Assembly (NCBI RefSeq): GCF_018139145.2
Contig: NC_059478.1
Span: forward strand, 17,343,001 to 17,407,000
Origin: Gymnogyps californianus
Taxonomy: Eukaryota; Chordata; Aves; Accipitriformes; Cathartidae
Reading direction: 5' to 3'
Length of the DNA stretch: 64,000 nt
The position numbers were made by a program, and so were the translations under genes. This document shows positions 11,156-25,700 of the stretch, in pieces (position 1 is the first letter of the stretch; each line of letters begins with the position of its first letter). The notes under the pieces are model-generated. The model saw only the letters and a list, made by a program, of their open reading frames with translations. It was not told where the DNA came from and searched no databases.

Positions 11156-12140
11156 CTGAACAGAAAATGCAATTAAATCAGAACAGATATTTTACTGAAA
11201 TCAGGACAGTTAAAAAAACCAAACAACACCCCAAACAAAACTCACAAACACCGTCAGTATTACCTCTGACTTTGGATTCCCATGTCAATTTTTTTATTTT
11301 ATTTTTATTTTGTCAACATTTTCCTTTATTAAAAAAAGCAGTTTGGGAGCTATATCATATCAAGTAAAAAAAAAAAAATACATTTTCATTTTTATACTGG
11401 TACTTCCCTGCAAAATTCTTAGTTTTAATTGACAAATATAAAATATTTTTGCTGGTACATTATTAAGGTACTCCTTTCCCTCTCCGTACAATAAAGGAAC
11501 CAGTTTTACTCTTCTAGATTAAACCTGGCCAGCTATTGTGTCCTAGGACCAGACTTGCTCATAGAACTAGCTGCCCTTTTTTAGGGAAACTGTTTTTTTA
11601 ATTTAAGCAAGAATTACCTGTTTATTGCATTCCTTAATTTCTAACTCTGACTTCTCTAATTTGCACTCTAATCGAATTATTTGTTGTTCCATTTCTCCCC
11701 TATGTTCATGAACTGTCATATCCAACTGTGTAATCTAGAGGTAAAAAAAGGAAGAAAAGGAAATATTTTATTTTCAACTAATATGCAGATTTCAAGAAGT
11801 AATATTACAAAAAATGACAGCAAAAGGAATTGAACTAATCCTTTGTAGTCTCAAGAATAGCTATCTCGCTTAAAAAATGGGGGCCAAACACAAAGAGAAA
11901 AGGGGAAAATTGGGAAAAAGTCCATAACTTAATGTGTTTGGTCCTCAGATACACAGAATACAAACCTAGTTCTCATTTTAAACGGTATGTAATGAGTAGC
12001 TTAGTATACTTTGCCAAATTTTGCCAAAGCCAAAAAAAAAACCAAACCCTATCTCTGATGAATTCCCAGAGCAGCTCACAGGGTACTGTGGCAAGAATAT
12101 ATTGGAAGGTCTGGCCTCCTTGCAGTATTAGTTCCTTGAA

Positions 12141-12178
<38 letters not shown>

Positions 12179-13684
12179 TCCACCCCTCCTTCTCTCTGCA
12201 CCTCAAATATTCTTGGATACAAAGGCTGGCAACTCCTGCAGGAAGTAGCTATTAGAGGGCTAATTATAAGTGACGGAAGAATAGTTTTTCCATGATGGGT
12301 ATCAAATCCTGAAGCCAGACCAAAAGACTGAAAATATTTCAAGTGAGCTACAGAAAATTCACAACAAAGATACTGTTTCATATTTAGAGGCTGCTTTAGA
12401 GCTAATCAAATATGCCTCAGTGCAAACAAGGAAAGGAATCTATCATCTCCAAGCACACTTCAGTGCAGATCTTTCCTTCATTTTATCAAACATCAAGATG
12501 ACAACAGTTGTCCTGTAACATCACTAAGGAAGAATTATGGGACAGGTTTGCACGAGGCTTCTGTTCTATCAAAACAGTAGTCTGTGGTCCCTTAGGGGAG
12601 AACAACCTTTTTTCCTGGTACCATAAGGCTTCAGTAACATACAGCTGGTTTTGAGGTTGACACTGTGGCTATATTAACAGTACAGGTTGGAATGATGTGT
12701 GAAGCCAATTAAACCTAGTGGACTTTTTATAAGTTATCAACTACGTAACAGGAATAATTGCAGTAACATACTTAAAATGATCTGACCTGAGCTGCTCTTT
12801 GTTTCAGTTCCCAATTCCTTTCTTTCAATGCTTGTTCCATGTCAAGGAGTTCTTGGTTTTTGTCTTCAATTTCTCCCTTGCAATACCTGAAATTCTCATA
12901 TGTTTAATTGCTTAATGCCCATTCAGTTGCTTACCTTCAGCTATCCAGCTTGAAAATCATGAGATCTATTACTTAAAGCCAAATTACTCTAAAACGTGAA
13001 TCAACTAGTTGATTGCAAAGAAACAAATCTAAATGGAATAATTCTTTTAACTATATTCCAGGTGGAGATTTCCCAATAACTTCATTATTCAAGTTATTTA
13101 ATTGGTTATCAGGACAACATGTTCTTAAAAAAAGGCACAGAAAAAAGTAACATTAATTTATAGTCAGAAAGTAAACAGGACAATTTCACTATAAAAGAAA
13201 GTAATTCCTCTTACAATTATTTAACAACTTTGGGATTCAGAAAATAATTTTAGCAGATTAAAACAGAATTCCCCAAAAAGAATGCAGCACCACTTTCAGA
13301 AATTAAAAGTGAGCTGAGGAGCTACTGTATCAAGTTACCTTACAGCCACAAACCACCTAAAAATTATAGAGAGCTGCTAAGAAGATGAAAAAAGACCATC
13401 CAAACTACTTGCTATTCCTAAGGAAAAACTAACACAATTAAGTTTTCATGATGCAAAAGATACCAGCTTACCTGAGCTCAGTTGTTAGATCCATGATAGC
13501 AACATGCTTCTCCTCCAGAGAGGACTGTGCATTCTGTAATGCATCCTGCAATTCCTGAAGCTGTGTTAAAGTGGATTTTAATTCTCCATGGGCATTCTGT
13601 AATGCAGATTCTAGTTCTACTATTTTCTGTAAGGCTTCCCTGTGGCAAGTCTCACTTTGAAGCAGCTTATCTTCTAAATCATTC

Positions 13685-13715
<31 letters not shown>

Positions 13716-16700
13716 ACAAAACACAAAATGTTTAATCAGTAAGTCAGGTTCTTTATGCAACACCACTGCCTAGTAGCATTTGTGGTCATAATCAATTTTC
13801 AGTATCATTATTTTTAGGAAAATCTAGAAAATCAGTGACTTCTGAGGTTATACAACAACCTTTTCATGGCACCTAAGTCTTTGCTGGTTTTATTCAGCTC
13901 ATAATCTATAACTGACTTGAAATATGAGGATGTATCTAAAAACATTTGGCCAAGGAGAAAGTACAGACAACATAGTAACCGAATATGCAGTGCTATGGAA
14001 AATGTAAGCAGAATTGCTAGTAAGCCTCCAATTTAAAAGAATGGTACAATTAAATGGAGGAGGAGGGGTTGGAAAGTTTATTTCCATAGACTCTCTTGTA
14101 GGGTTTTCTGTTTGTTTTAAAGAGCTGAATTTTTGTAAATAGCATATGCCTTTACTAAATCTATGTGTCTTGTTTGATTACCACATTAAGAATCTGCATT
14201 ACCAATTTACAGGGAAAACTACTTATTCATTTCACCTGGAGTAAAGGTATATCCCACAGAAGTGAGACTTTGCAAAGGTACATTAAAAAACAGTTTGTGG
14301 TTTTTTTGAGGTTTTGGGGGTGCGGGGGTTGCTTCTTGGGGGGCGGTGTTAGGTTTTTTTTTTCCTTTCTTTTAAAAACTATGGAATTACCAACACAGTA
14401 AAAAAAAAAAAAAAAAAGAAAAAAAAAAGAGTAACCTCTCCATCAAAATTATCATATTTTTACTTTCATGGACTTGATTATAAAACAGGGGAAAAAGGAA
14501 AAATATCTAATCTAATACATACAGAGAACTAGCATGATGAAAGGAAGCCTGGAGAAACAAAATAGCGGAATTACCCTCATTTGCCTTTTCATTGAGCTCT
14601 GATCGTGCTTCTTCCAAAGTAATATCCAACTGATTTATCTGCATTGCTTTGTCTTCACCATCTCGTTTTAACTGCACTACTTCTTTTTCCATACCAATAA
14701 GTTCACTCTTGCACTGATCCATCTCCAATTTAATTTGTCTAAATAGAAGAAGCAACCAGAACAAAATGAACCTTGTAATAACAAAAGCGACATATGTCCT
14801 TAACATGCTCTAAGATGACAAGCATTTGTGAATAAAACAGCAATAAAAAAAGTCATGTTCAGTAGGCTTTTCTCGCAATCAAAACCATATTCTTTAAGAC
14901 TACCAAGCCCTCCTAGAATCTACTATCTAGAATTACAAGCAGCTTGATATATTTATGAATTGAATTGCATTATGAAGTGCCATCTTAAGACTAAATAGGT
15001 TGCCAGGACACACATTAATTCCACTGGAAGACCGTTCCAGAAACTCATGCCTCTGCTAGTTAGATACTTCCCTTCTGATTTCCAGTCTATGCTCATACAG
15101 AGACTGAACTGTATGACTACATAGCTGAATACCATTTCAGACAGCAATCTTTCTTATTGATATGTCTATCTGCAGAATACACCTCTCAGTTATTCGAAAC
15201 CTACCTGATTGTACTATTAAGTTCATCCACCTTCTGTCTGTTTAAATCTGCTTCCTGAGCAGCTAGGCGAAGTTTCTCCTCCACCTTTCTCAACTCATCT
15301 TCTGCATATGCTTTCTGCTTCTGAAGCTCTTGTTCCAAATTGGATACCTATTTAAAATGGTATTTTAAAAGTGTTGCTACTTTTAAATTACATACCAAAG
15401 AAATACACATCCTTGTCTTGCAACTCACATAGCGAGAGTTTTAACACAACAGATTTCTTTATAGCCTAAAATTGTACATAATTTAAGACTAGAACTTTGC
15501 AGTCACATTTGAAAGACAAACAGTTTCTAGTAAATACAACATGATTCAACTTTCTGAATTTCAATACACCTCTCCTTAATTGCAGTCTAGGGTTTGATTT
15601 TCCAAGTACTTAGCCACTCTAATGCTAGCTAGAGTTTCTGATAGCACAGAACCTGGTTTAAGACAAAACAAACCACTAAACGCTTTATTTTAGATACACC
15701 TAAAATAATAACTATCAACTCAGTTATCAAAGAAACATTCAGATTTTAAAGGTATTACAAAAACATATATAAAAGCATTTAATTATCTGTCTTTATGTAG
15801 ACACTTCTCACCATACTGTACCTGTTTTTCAAGTTTAATTTGATTATCTTCCAGCTCCCCATTTCTAATAGTTTCTTGCTGTAACATTTGCTGCTGATGA
15901 TGCAAAGTTTGTTGTAGGAGAATATTTTGTTCACTTGTGTCTTGAATATTCTGATCTCTTAGTTTTATTTCTTTCTGTAAATAACGAACCTGAAAACACA
16001 TTTATGTTCTGTTACAATAGAACATTTTTGTTTGCACTTGCATCAGCTATTCCCTTCATTCTTAATGAGCACAGAACCACACCTATGATTCAATAAAACT
16101 TCTGGCTCTGAATTTAGTTGCATTACAGTTTCAACAGTACATAACACATCTCATAATTCATCACTGAGTTGTGCTTTATAAAGTGAGGAAAGAAGTAACT
16201 TATCAGCCCCAGTTTTTGAGTTCTTGCTTTCTAAACATACCTGAACTGGTCAATATTTTAAAAACATATATAACAAAGATTTTTCATTTTTAAATTACTG
16301 AACTACTTTTGTTTCTGTCACTCTTCTTTATTTCTCAGAAAGTCCTTGTTTTCCCCTTGAGATTTTGTTCTCAGTCCTCCCCTTTATTTCTTCCTGCCTC
16401 TATGACAATAGTCATTTCAATAAAAAACAGGAATTCTGAGTGCCTAACTTGTCACATGTTGAATGGTCTGATTTCTCAGTGATGAATGCCAAGAATGGGG
16501 GCGGTGGGGGGGGGGAGGGCAGGGAAGGAAACGTTCTTTTAAAAAAAAAGAAAGAAAGAAAAAGAAAAATAAATCACTGCCTGCTCACCCCAAAGTGGAA
16601 GTAGTGACTCCGCCACTTACTTATGAAAATATTGGTCACAATTACAAAGCCTTACTTGCTACCCTTGAGTTTCACACAGTATCCAGTCTCTTCATATGCA

Positions 16701-19700
16701 GTATTAGAACAACAGATTTTAGGGCTTAGAAAGCAGCAGTAAATATCACAGGCTTACACATAACACAGACCACAGATTTCCATCCAGTTACTCCTGTACA
16801 GGGTCTAGTAATCTCCAGTTGACTAAAGCCTATCTCTCAGCAAGTAGGGCAGCACTGACATGAACAGCCTACTATGATAATTATTTCATGTGGTTAGGCA
16901 TCCCCAGAAATAAAAATTCATACTAATAATAATTAAATTTAATTCTTTCTTGCTTTCATGTAGTAGTGGAAAGTGTAATAAAATTCAGGGGTTTGAAGTA
17001 AAAATGTTCTTATGCCCAGGACTTCTTCCCCATTAAGATACTTGAAACACAAATCAAATTATGTGCACCTAAGTTTATATTGCAATAATGCTCTCTCCAT
17101 TTTTTTCCAAGATAATGCTTTCTTTCACTTAATTCTGATTTTGTTACTTCTTTCAACAATTCATTTCTCGTGGTACTTCTTTTCCCTAAGCTTATCCAGT
17201 GTTTCTTAGTTATGATTTTCCCCTTTACCCTCACAAAATGTAGTCTTTTCCTAGCTTACTTCCTATTCGCAGTTCCTACTGCAAATGTTTTGTCTCTTAT
17301 TTCACAGACAAACTTTTAGATTAAATCATTCATAACAAGTGTTCTCTGCAATACAGAAGAGCTGTTAAAACAAGCTGTTACCTCTTCAGACTTTTTTTTG
17401 AGCTGATTTTCAAATATCTCCTTATTTTCTTGTGACTGTTTCAAATACAGTGCAACTTCTTCCTTACATATGTCTAGTGCTGACTCAAGTTGTCTCACCT
17501 AGTTGAACGTAACAGAGTACTTAAAAATGCATGGCATGGTTTTTATTAACTAGTCTAAAAAAAGTGTTAAAAAACATCTTTGTGTAAAATGTCTGAAAAG
17601 CTACATTTTTATCTAAAGAGTATTAAAACAGGCATGGAAGATTATGATAAACTTTAAAACTGAAATAGTATTCAGAAATTAAAATTATTTGTGAAATTAA
17701 ATTATAATACTTTAGACTGTGTTTAAATCAGATGAGACTATCAGTTATGAGACGATATTCCAGTATTTTTCAGTAGCTAGAATTTAAAAGCAAAGATATG
17801 CCCAGTACCAAATCATTAATCCACCACGTTTTATTACATATAGAATTGTATAAATAAATTTGGAATGATCATCATATGTGAGTTGTGACAAGTCTTTTTC
17901 AAAAATAACATTCAGATCTTAATACAATTCCTCTCAGAAAGCTACAAAACAGCATTTTTTTTTTTCATTTCTGCACTGAGACAATGCCTGAATTCTACCA
18001 AAAGGTAAAGGAAAAGCTCTTAGCAATGTCAACACTGTTAATCTATTTTACCCTTTTACTATTAATTTGGATTTGAGTAATCTCTAACAAATATCTTACA
18101 ACCTCAAACAGATAAAGATTATAATGAACAAACCCCCAGAGATCTTAAGCCATGGTAATTAAACTTTTCTTAACTATTTGGTTTCAATGCTAAGACAACT
18201 TTTCTCATCAACGAGAATTGTGCTGAATTTAGCTCCAGATTGGCTAATGCTTTCAATCTACCAGTTTTCGAAACCATATTGGATTGTATACCTCTCTCCC
18301 CACCCAAATCAAGAGCTTTTTGAAGAGAAGTGATAATGGGTCGTAATTTTAAATCTCTGGAAAACATCCCAAATACTACAAAGCTACTTGGATAGAAAAC
18401 TGGTCCAACACAGGTTCAGAAAGAGCATGCTACCACCTAAGTCCCCAGTATCTTCTCCTAGTGATATCCTGAAGATTTAATACTGTTTGAAACCTGACTG
18501 TGGTAAATCACCACATGGCAACAGTTTATTAAAATACTGTTGCAAGTGCTGCATGGAAAATATTTATGAGGCAAACACTAGGAAGAGGTATTATAATATT
18601 ATAATATCACATATTATAATATCACATGTCTAAAATATATCATATTTAGAGCAAAAATCTATATAACATTATCTTTTTTAGACAACGTTTTACTTTAAGA
18701 GTACAACAAACACAAATCTGCCCTATTTGTAACTACAGTAATTTTTATAAAGCAATATGCATTGCATGATCTCTTACTGCAGGTTTCACCATACTTATTT
18801 TAAATAAAAAAAATTAAAAAAAAGGAGGGAAGACTTCAGGTTTATGACTTCTGAAATATTTACGTAAGACAAATTTCTATAAAGCAGCCTTAAGATAGTT
18901 TTTCTATAGAGGATAAAAGTAAATACACCATTACTGCAAACTTTAAAACTATTAATTGAAAATTACAAAGAGCTTACTAACTTTGATTGTTTCTTCTGTT
19001 AACTGACTTTTCAGCATCTTCAATCCTTGATCTTTCCTGACATTTTGATTTTCCATTTCCTGTTTGTACACATATTTTTATTCAAGAGAACAAAATGTAA
19101 ATATAATAACAGTAATTTAACTAATAAAAACTCATACTAAGAATCAGGAAAAAAAAAAATCAGTGTATTTAAAACACAATTGCTTGTATACTGTATTTGT
19201 GTACATCATACTCTGAAGTGAATTTGGTTCCTGATAGGTGTCCCTTCATATTCTGCAGCAGCAGGAATTATTAAAAGGAATAAAACATTGCCATAAGAGA
19301 ACATTCTTGCTTTTGCACCTAGTGCATAATAGATGCAGTTGTTCTTTATCCAGATCTGTTTCCTTTGATTAGAGCGAGAAGCCCAAGGGGCAAACCAGAG
19401 GCATAAACAGAATGCTGAGATAGAAAATAATGAAAGGTCATTAAAGTTTGTACAATATATAGTAGTAGTAGCTGGGGACTACACTAGATTCAGCCAATTA
19501 CTCAAACAAGAATTAAGAAGCAAAAACATAAGTATCTTTCATTTTCTCCAATTCTTCCATGTGTTTATGGATATGCTTTTCATCATTATTAGTCACTTGT
19601 TTGATTTGTATTTAAAGAAAGTCAAGAGCCAACCTTACCTCTCTGCTTTCTATCAGCAGCCCATCCAATGATTCAATGTGATGCTGTTTATGTATAACAT

Positions 19701-22700
19701 CTTGTTGCAAAATAGATATTATTTTCTCGTGTTCAATGAATTGTTGATGTTTCTTCTCCAGCTGTGTCTGAAGCTGTCCGTAAGTAATTCATGGTTTATT
19801 ATTTTAATAAGCTGCTTCAGAGAATTTGTGCATCTAAATATGTCATTCAGTTCTATTCACCCATCACTTTAAGAATGAAAAGTAAATACATTCCTGCCAT
19901 CAGCAGTACTGCACAGTCTTAAAAATATAAAGAAATCCCAAATGCTTAATATTTTAAAGCAACAGGATAATCAAGAGAGTGAGGGCAGGCAGAGTGTCTG
20001 TCATCAGCCAAGACAGTAAGACATGCATGCGTTCTTTAGTAAAAGATGACAAGCTTCTTGAACAGCTAGAAATAGCCATGGTTATATTTCTAATCACATG
20101 AAGCAACAGAATTCTTCTCTAAAGACTGAAAAACCTACCGACAGTTCTCCCTGAACACGGATGCTCATAAGGCTCAGGCCGGCAGAGGTTCAGCAAACTA
20201 GAGAATATTGTTAGAAGCTGTCATGGTTTAGACATGTAGACAAAAAAGCTACACTTTTTTTTTTTTTTTTGCTAGGTGTTTGGAGCAAAGAACAACAGTA
20301 TTCTTCCCACGTCCCTATTTCTCTTCAGTTGAGCAGAAAAGAGGATATGAATATCTCAGAGAGAAATCATAAGATTGTGTAGTGTTAGATGGAAAACTAA
20401 CTAAAATCAGGAAACGTAGGGAGAAGATACAACTTTTTAATATAACTTTTTAATTGGACATCTGCCTCAGAATTACTAAAAAGACAAAGAAATTAACATA
20501 GGAAAAAAGTTACCAAGTATATCACTCATACATACTGGCACACAAGGAAGGTCTTACTAGTTCAATCTGTTTCTCCATGTCTTTATGCTGCTCAAGGTGA
20601 ACCAACTTTGCTTTTTCAAAAGCAGAAGTTATTTGCTCATGTTCTTCGCTGATAGTTGTTTCCAACTCATGAATGCGCCTGTTTTTTCCCTGGGAAACAG
20701 CAACAACAAAAAGGACTTAATAAAAATACTTAGCTGTGATACTAAATAGTGTTTTATTTGATGATCGAGTTCCTAGATTTCATAAAAGAACAACAGAGAA
20801 AATACTGGAGTTATACACAGTATGTTTCATCTCAAAGGATGTCACACCTATAACATAGGTATAGAATGCCACTAAATGCAGCCATTACACAGAGGCAAGG
20901 TGTCTCCCAAGGTGGACTACTGGCACAGATTATAGCAACTGGTGCAAGGAACTTCTGACAGAAACAAAAAAAAATTCTATGTTCACATGGATAGATGGCA
21001 TCTTTAAAATACAGGTTTCCATTTGAAAGGGACCACATAAATAGTTTCCTTTTCTAGCAACCTTAGACCCCTTCCCAAAACTAAAAGAGTTTGTATAACA
21101 ATACCCATACTGGAATTTACAGTGCTCCAAGTGTCAGATCACCTTCTTCACTTATTACCATTTAGAAGACTTTTTTACTCACAGGTCTACGTGTATTTCA
21201 CTGAAACAAATGGCAATGCTACAACTGATTTCAATAGGACCAGATTTTCAATGCACATATCATCACAAGCAAAAAGTAACATGTCCATTAATAACTTACC
21301 ATGTTCAAAAGCAGGAAAAAAAGGACGTTTTATTTGAAGTAAGATTCAGTTTTTAAAAACTGCACTGTCTAAAAACTTCACAGACTGTTTAGCAGATCTG
21401 AAAGTCTATCCATTTTGAATACGTGGAATAATACTGTTTAACTTAAACTTTCATCTCCATTTATGTCTTTTTACATAAATGTAGTTTCTCACTGAGAACG
21501 TTTTACCATGAGTTCTTGTTCCAACTCAGTATTTCTTGCTGCAGCAGCGGAATAAGCAATAGTCTTTTCTTCCAACTGTTTCTCAAGTGCAGAAAGTTGA
21601 GAAGATTTCTTTGTTATCTGAAATTAAATATGGCACAAAACAGCATGAAGACAAGTGTTTCGGGTTTATTCAAGTATTTGTATATACTTTCTTCCCACTG
21701 ATTCCATTTTAGCTACTACTATTTCCTAGTATTTTTGATTATTTATTTATTTGGTTGGTTGGTTTTGTATGATCTATTAAACTTTATTACTTACAGAGAA
21801 GAATTCAGGACAATTTACCTCAAATTTATCCAATTCATAATAATTATCAGTGCCATATGAGTGAATTAGCTATTACAGATTTATAACATTTATGGCCATT
21901 ATTAGGAAATACTGCAAATCCCATTATGCTGGAATTCTATAAACACATTAGCACCAGAATGTAAACATTAGCATTTTAACTTATTCAACCAAAGAAGAGA
22001 TAGCTGAAGCTTAATTTCTTTCTTTTGTGACTCTCCAGTAATGATGTTAATCTCTGACAACCGTACTAACAATTAATGAGGAAAAATACAACTGTTCCTT
22101 CAACATCTGTTTCTTAAGATTACACATTAATTCAACCATACAAAAGCAACAAGAGTGTGCATAGTTTCCACATAACAAATCAAAATAGTTGTAGTAAACC
22201 CCACTAACTACATCAGCTTTAAAATGAGATTTCTGACAACTAACAAATTAAGGCTGCTGTCTAAGTTTTTCGGCTTGCTCAAAAGTTTATTCCCAATTTT
22301 TCTTAAATAAGCCAGATTTTAAAATTAATATGGCTATTGCAGTTTTTCCATAACTATTGTCTTAACTATCTTTGATTACTGAACTAAACAAAAAGTGACA
22401 TATTTTTTCAATGCCGCTAAAAACTTACTTCTCTCTCTAAGCTACTAGTTTTTGAAGCCTTCTTCAATAGGTCTTCCTGTATGATTTGAAACTGACTGGC
22501 TCTCTGAGCCATGTTGGTCTTCAAAGAAGAATTCTCATCATCTGCTTTTGTCAGTTTAGCGCGTAACTGTTCTCTCTCTTTCTGGAATCTTTGCCTCTCC
22601 TTTTCAAATTGTTTGCTGATAAGTTCCAACTGTTGACATTTTCTCCTCTCTCAAAGTAGAAAAAATAAATTTAAGATTAATTTATAAAAGAAAAAGAACA

Positions 22701-25700
22701 TACAAACCAGCACTCAAGAAAATAATCATACAAACCAAAGAGAGGAGAAATATAATTTAATGACAGCATATTGAACTAACACATATAGTATTCAGAAACA
22801 TGACTGTTTATTTTTTCCCCGTAATGTAACTGAAACCTGTGACTCATGAAAACAAAATAAAAAAAACCAAACAAACAAAAAAAAATTGAAGACAGCATCA
22901 TTATATAGGTGGCCTGAAGTCATTTCATGGAGCAGTCCTAACAGTAATCGCAGAAGCGATTGCAGAAATTCTGCAACAGCAGGATACAGAGGAAAGAATC
23001 AAAGAAAATATGAAGACCTTAGCATAACCTGCATAAAGAAAAAATACATGGTTCTATTTCAACACAACTTGTAGCTTGGATATTGCTGAACAAGGCACTT
23101 AACTAGCAAAAGGAAGAAGAATATTGTGCCTGGAGAACATGACAATTTCCAGAATTCCAAGGTGGCAAAATGCTCCCTGTTCAACCAAACCATATCTGTT
23201 AGCTCAGAGATATATTTAAAAAACACTATAAAAACAATTTAAACCCCACCAAAAAATTCCTATTCTGTGGATTAATCAGACAGAACTGCACAGCTATTTT
23301 GGTAAGCTTACCTCCTTCACTTCTGATCAATTTGACAGGCTCTGTTTCCAGGCCACATAACCTGCTATTTTCTTGTCCTTCATTATCATTAGAAAGATGC
23401 TGAGCTCCAGTACAGATAGTTAAGTTTGCACAAGGCTTTTGAATTTCTGCTTCTTTCATTGCCAGTTTAATGCTATTATAAAGGAGGAGACAATTATTTA
23501 ACATTCTTCCTACATGCTAGTTCTAATACTACCTTATTATCTGTCTATTCTTGCCATAATTGAGTAACCAGAAAGTTATACCTTAGGTCTGCAATCAAAG
23601 GTTTATTTGATTCACAAGATTCAGAGAGAGCTTCTTTTGTTGAGGAACTGGATAGCTGGTGTTTCAGGTGGTGCCATTTAAACTAAAAGTTAAGGGAAAA
23701 CCAAGATCAATGCAAAATCAACTTTTTATTGCTTCACAGCATGATTAATTCATGTGTTATACTAGCATATAAATTTTAAGACACATACGCCAGGATGTTA
23801 AAAGTTTGGATAACTTGATCATTAAAATTGTTCTCCTAAGTAAGTGCTTGCAGAGCACTGCAGGTTTCTCACATTAGTAGACATTATAGGCATTAAGGCC
23901 CTCTGAAACTGAGATCATTCCTTTAGATATCTTTGCACAGGTACTGAAGCATGAACATTTTTGCTGTGAAAAATTAAAATAATGGAGATTGTATCAGTAA
24001 TTCCATGTTTTGAACTTCTCACATCATGCTTCCTTTCAGATTTCGATGACTGCATTTAATACCATTTTTTTCTCAAGTTACAGAGGGCTTCTGAATATTT
24101 CATTAAATTATTAGAATAATCCCAAATTTTTCCAGAAAATGTAAATGTATTTTCCAAAAAGGGCCCTAAAACAATTTTTAGGGCTCTTCCAAATAAATGT
24201 CTATGGTCACAACAGCCTAAACCATCATTTTTATACAAAATTACTATATTGTCTTCAGCAGAGGTCACTTTGGCAATTCCAAAATCATACAGAAAGCGTA
24301 TTTTTTATTTTGTTTTAATTACAGCTACTCACATTTATACTTAAAAAATAAAGATATCTGATGCAATCCGTACTCCTGACCTCATATGTCTCTCTAGCCC
24401 CTCCTGACTTCCCAAACAGTTCCTCCAGTAACCCCAGCCAGTTCACAACTTCGGGTTTTTTACATGATTCTCCCAATCCCAGTCAGTTTAGTGATAAACT
24501 TCACCAGTACAAGCTTCAGGCTCATAAGCCAGGGTTCATCCTGGTAAAACAACAGTTCATTCGCAGCCAGGGACGGTGTACCTTCTCTTCTGCAGCCAAA
24601 AAAAGTTCCTACAAATATCTCTCCTGCTCTAATTTCTCCATTGCTGAGGTTGACATATCGACTCTGGCTGTGTGACACAATGTGTCTGCCATATGGGAAA
24701 TGTCATACTGTTCTACTGAGCAGAACCTCTGCATCATATAATAGGACATCACCATATTTTAGAGAATATACATACATCTGAAGAATCAAGACATAGAACA
24801 GAGGAACAGAAAGTGTAATTTTTAATGCTTGCTGATTAATCAATTCCAAAGCACCTATTCCTCATTCTTGAATGAGAAGACAAAAGTAAAATATTTAAAT
24901 TAAAAAAAGTCATCCATGCATCTTGCAAACCAAAGATATTTTACTCAGATTATTTCTCAAGAACGTCACAGGATTTCCATGCAATGTCAGTTAGAATTGT
25001 TTAATACACATAATACAATTTTTAAGGATGTATCAGTTACTGTACCTCTTCAGATGTACTTAGAGACAACTGGGAAATAATGGTTTCTAATATGTTGAGC
25101 TCTTCCCTTGAATCTTCAATTTCTTGATGGCATAATTTCAAGCGGTTATGTTGCTGTGCAGTAAGTGCTCTCAGCTCTGCATTTTCACTTATTAGAGCAT
25201 TTTTCTCTTTAAGTACTATTTCTTTTTCGCTAAGTTCTCTCTCAAGCTCAATGATCTTCTGATCAGACTGAGTCAGCATTGATATCATTTCAGCGTTCTT
25301 TGCCTCTAGAGTCTTAACTACTTCTTTCGTGCTACGATTCTCTTCCTTTAATTGCCTAAAAAAGTATATCCATTTAAAAGGTATAGCTCAACATAGAGGA
25401 TTTTCATTATTAAAAGTATTAGAAGAACACACCATAACTATACCGTTTTAGTAGTTTCCTCCCTCCCAAAATCTAAGATTAGCTGTATACAAAGGACAGA
25501 AAAGTTTTCACTGCTTTACTAAGCTTTCACTGTTCCTAAGGGCCAAGATGCAAACTGCTATCAGCAAACAAAAGGAGAGAATAAACTACTTCTCATTCTT
25601 AAGCAACTTAGTAAGTTTTAAGCACTGTCAGGAGAGTCACTGGTAGGAAATAGATCCAGGTGGCTTTAACTGTGCTGAAGCCAAGGAAATTTAAGAAGAG

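Noticed and set aside
11932..12381. Overlapping open frames around the T28 tract
   Set aside because: Runs of Phe or Lys from the homopolymer, between two well-defined CCDC18 exons; no homology.
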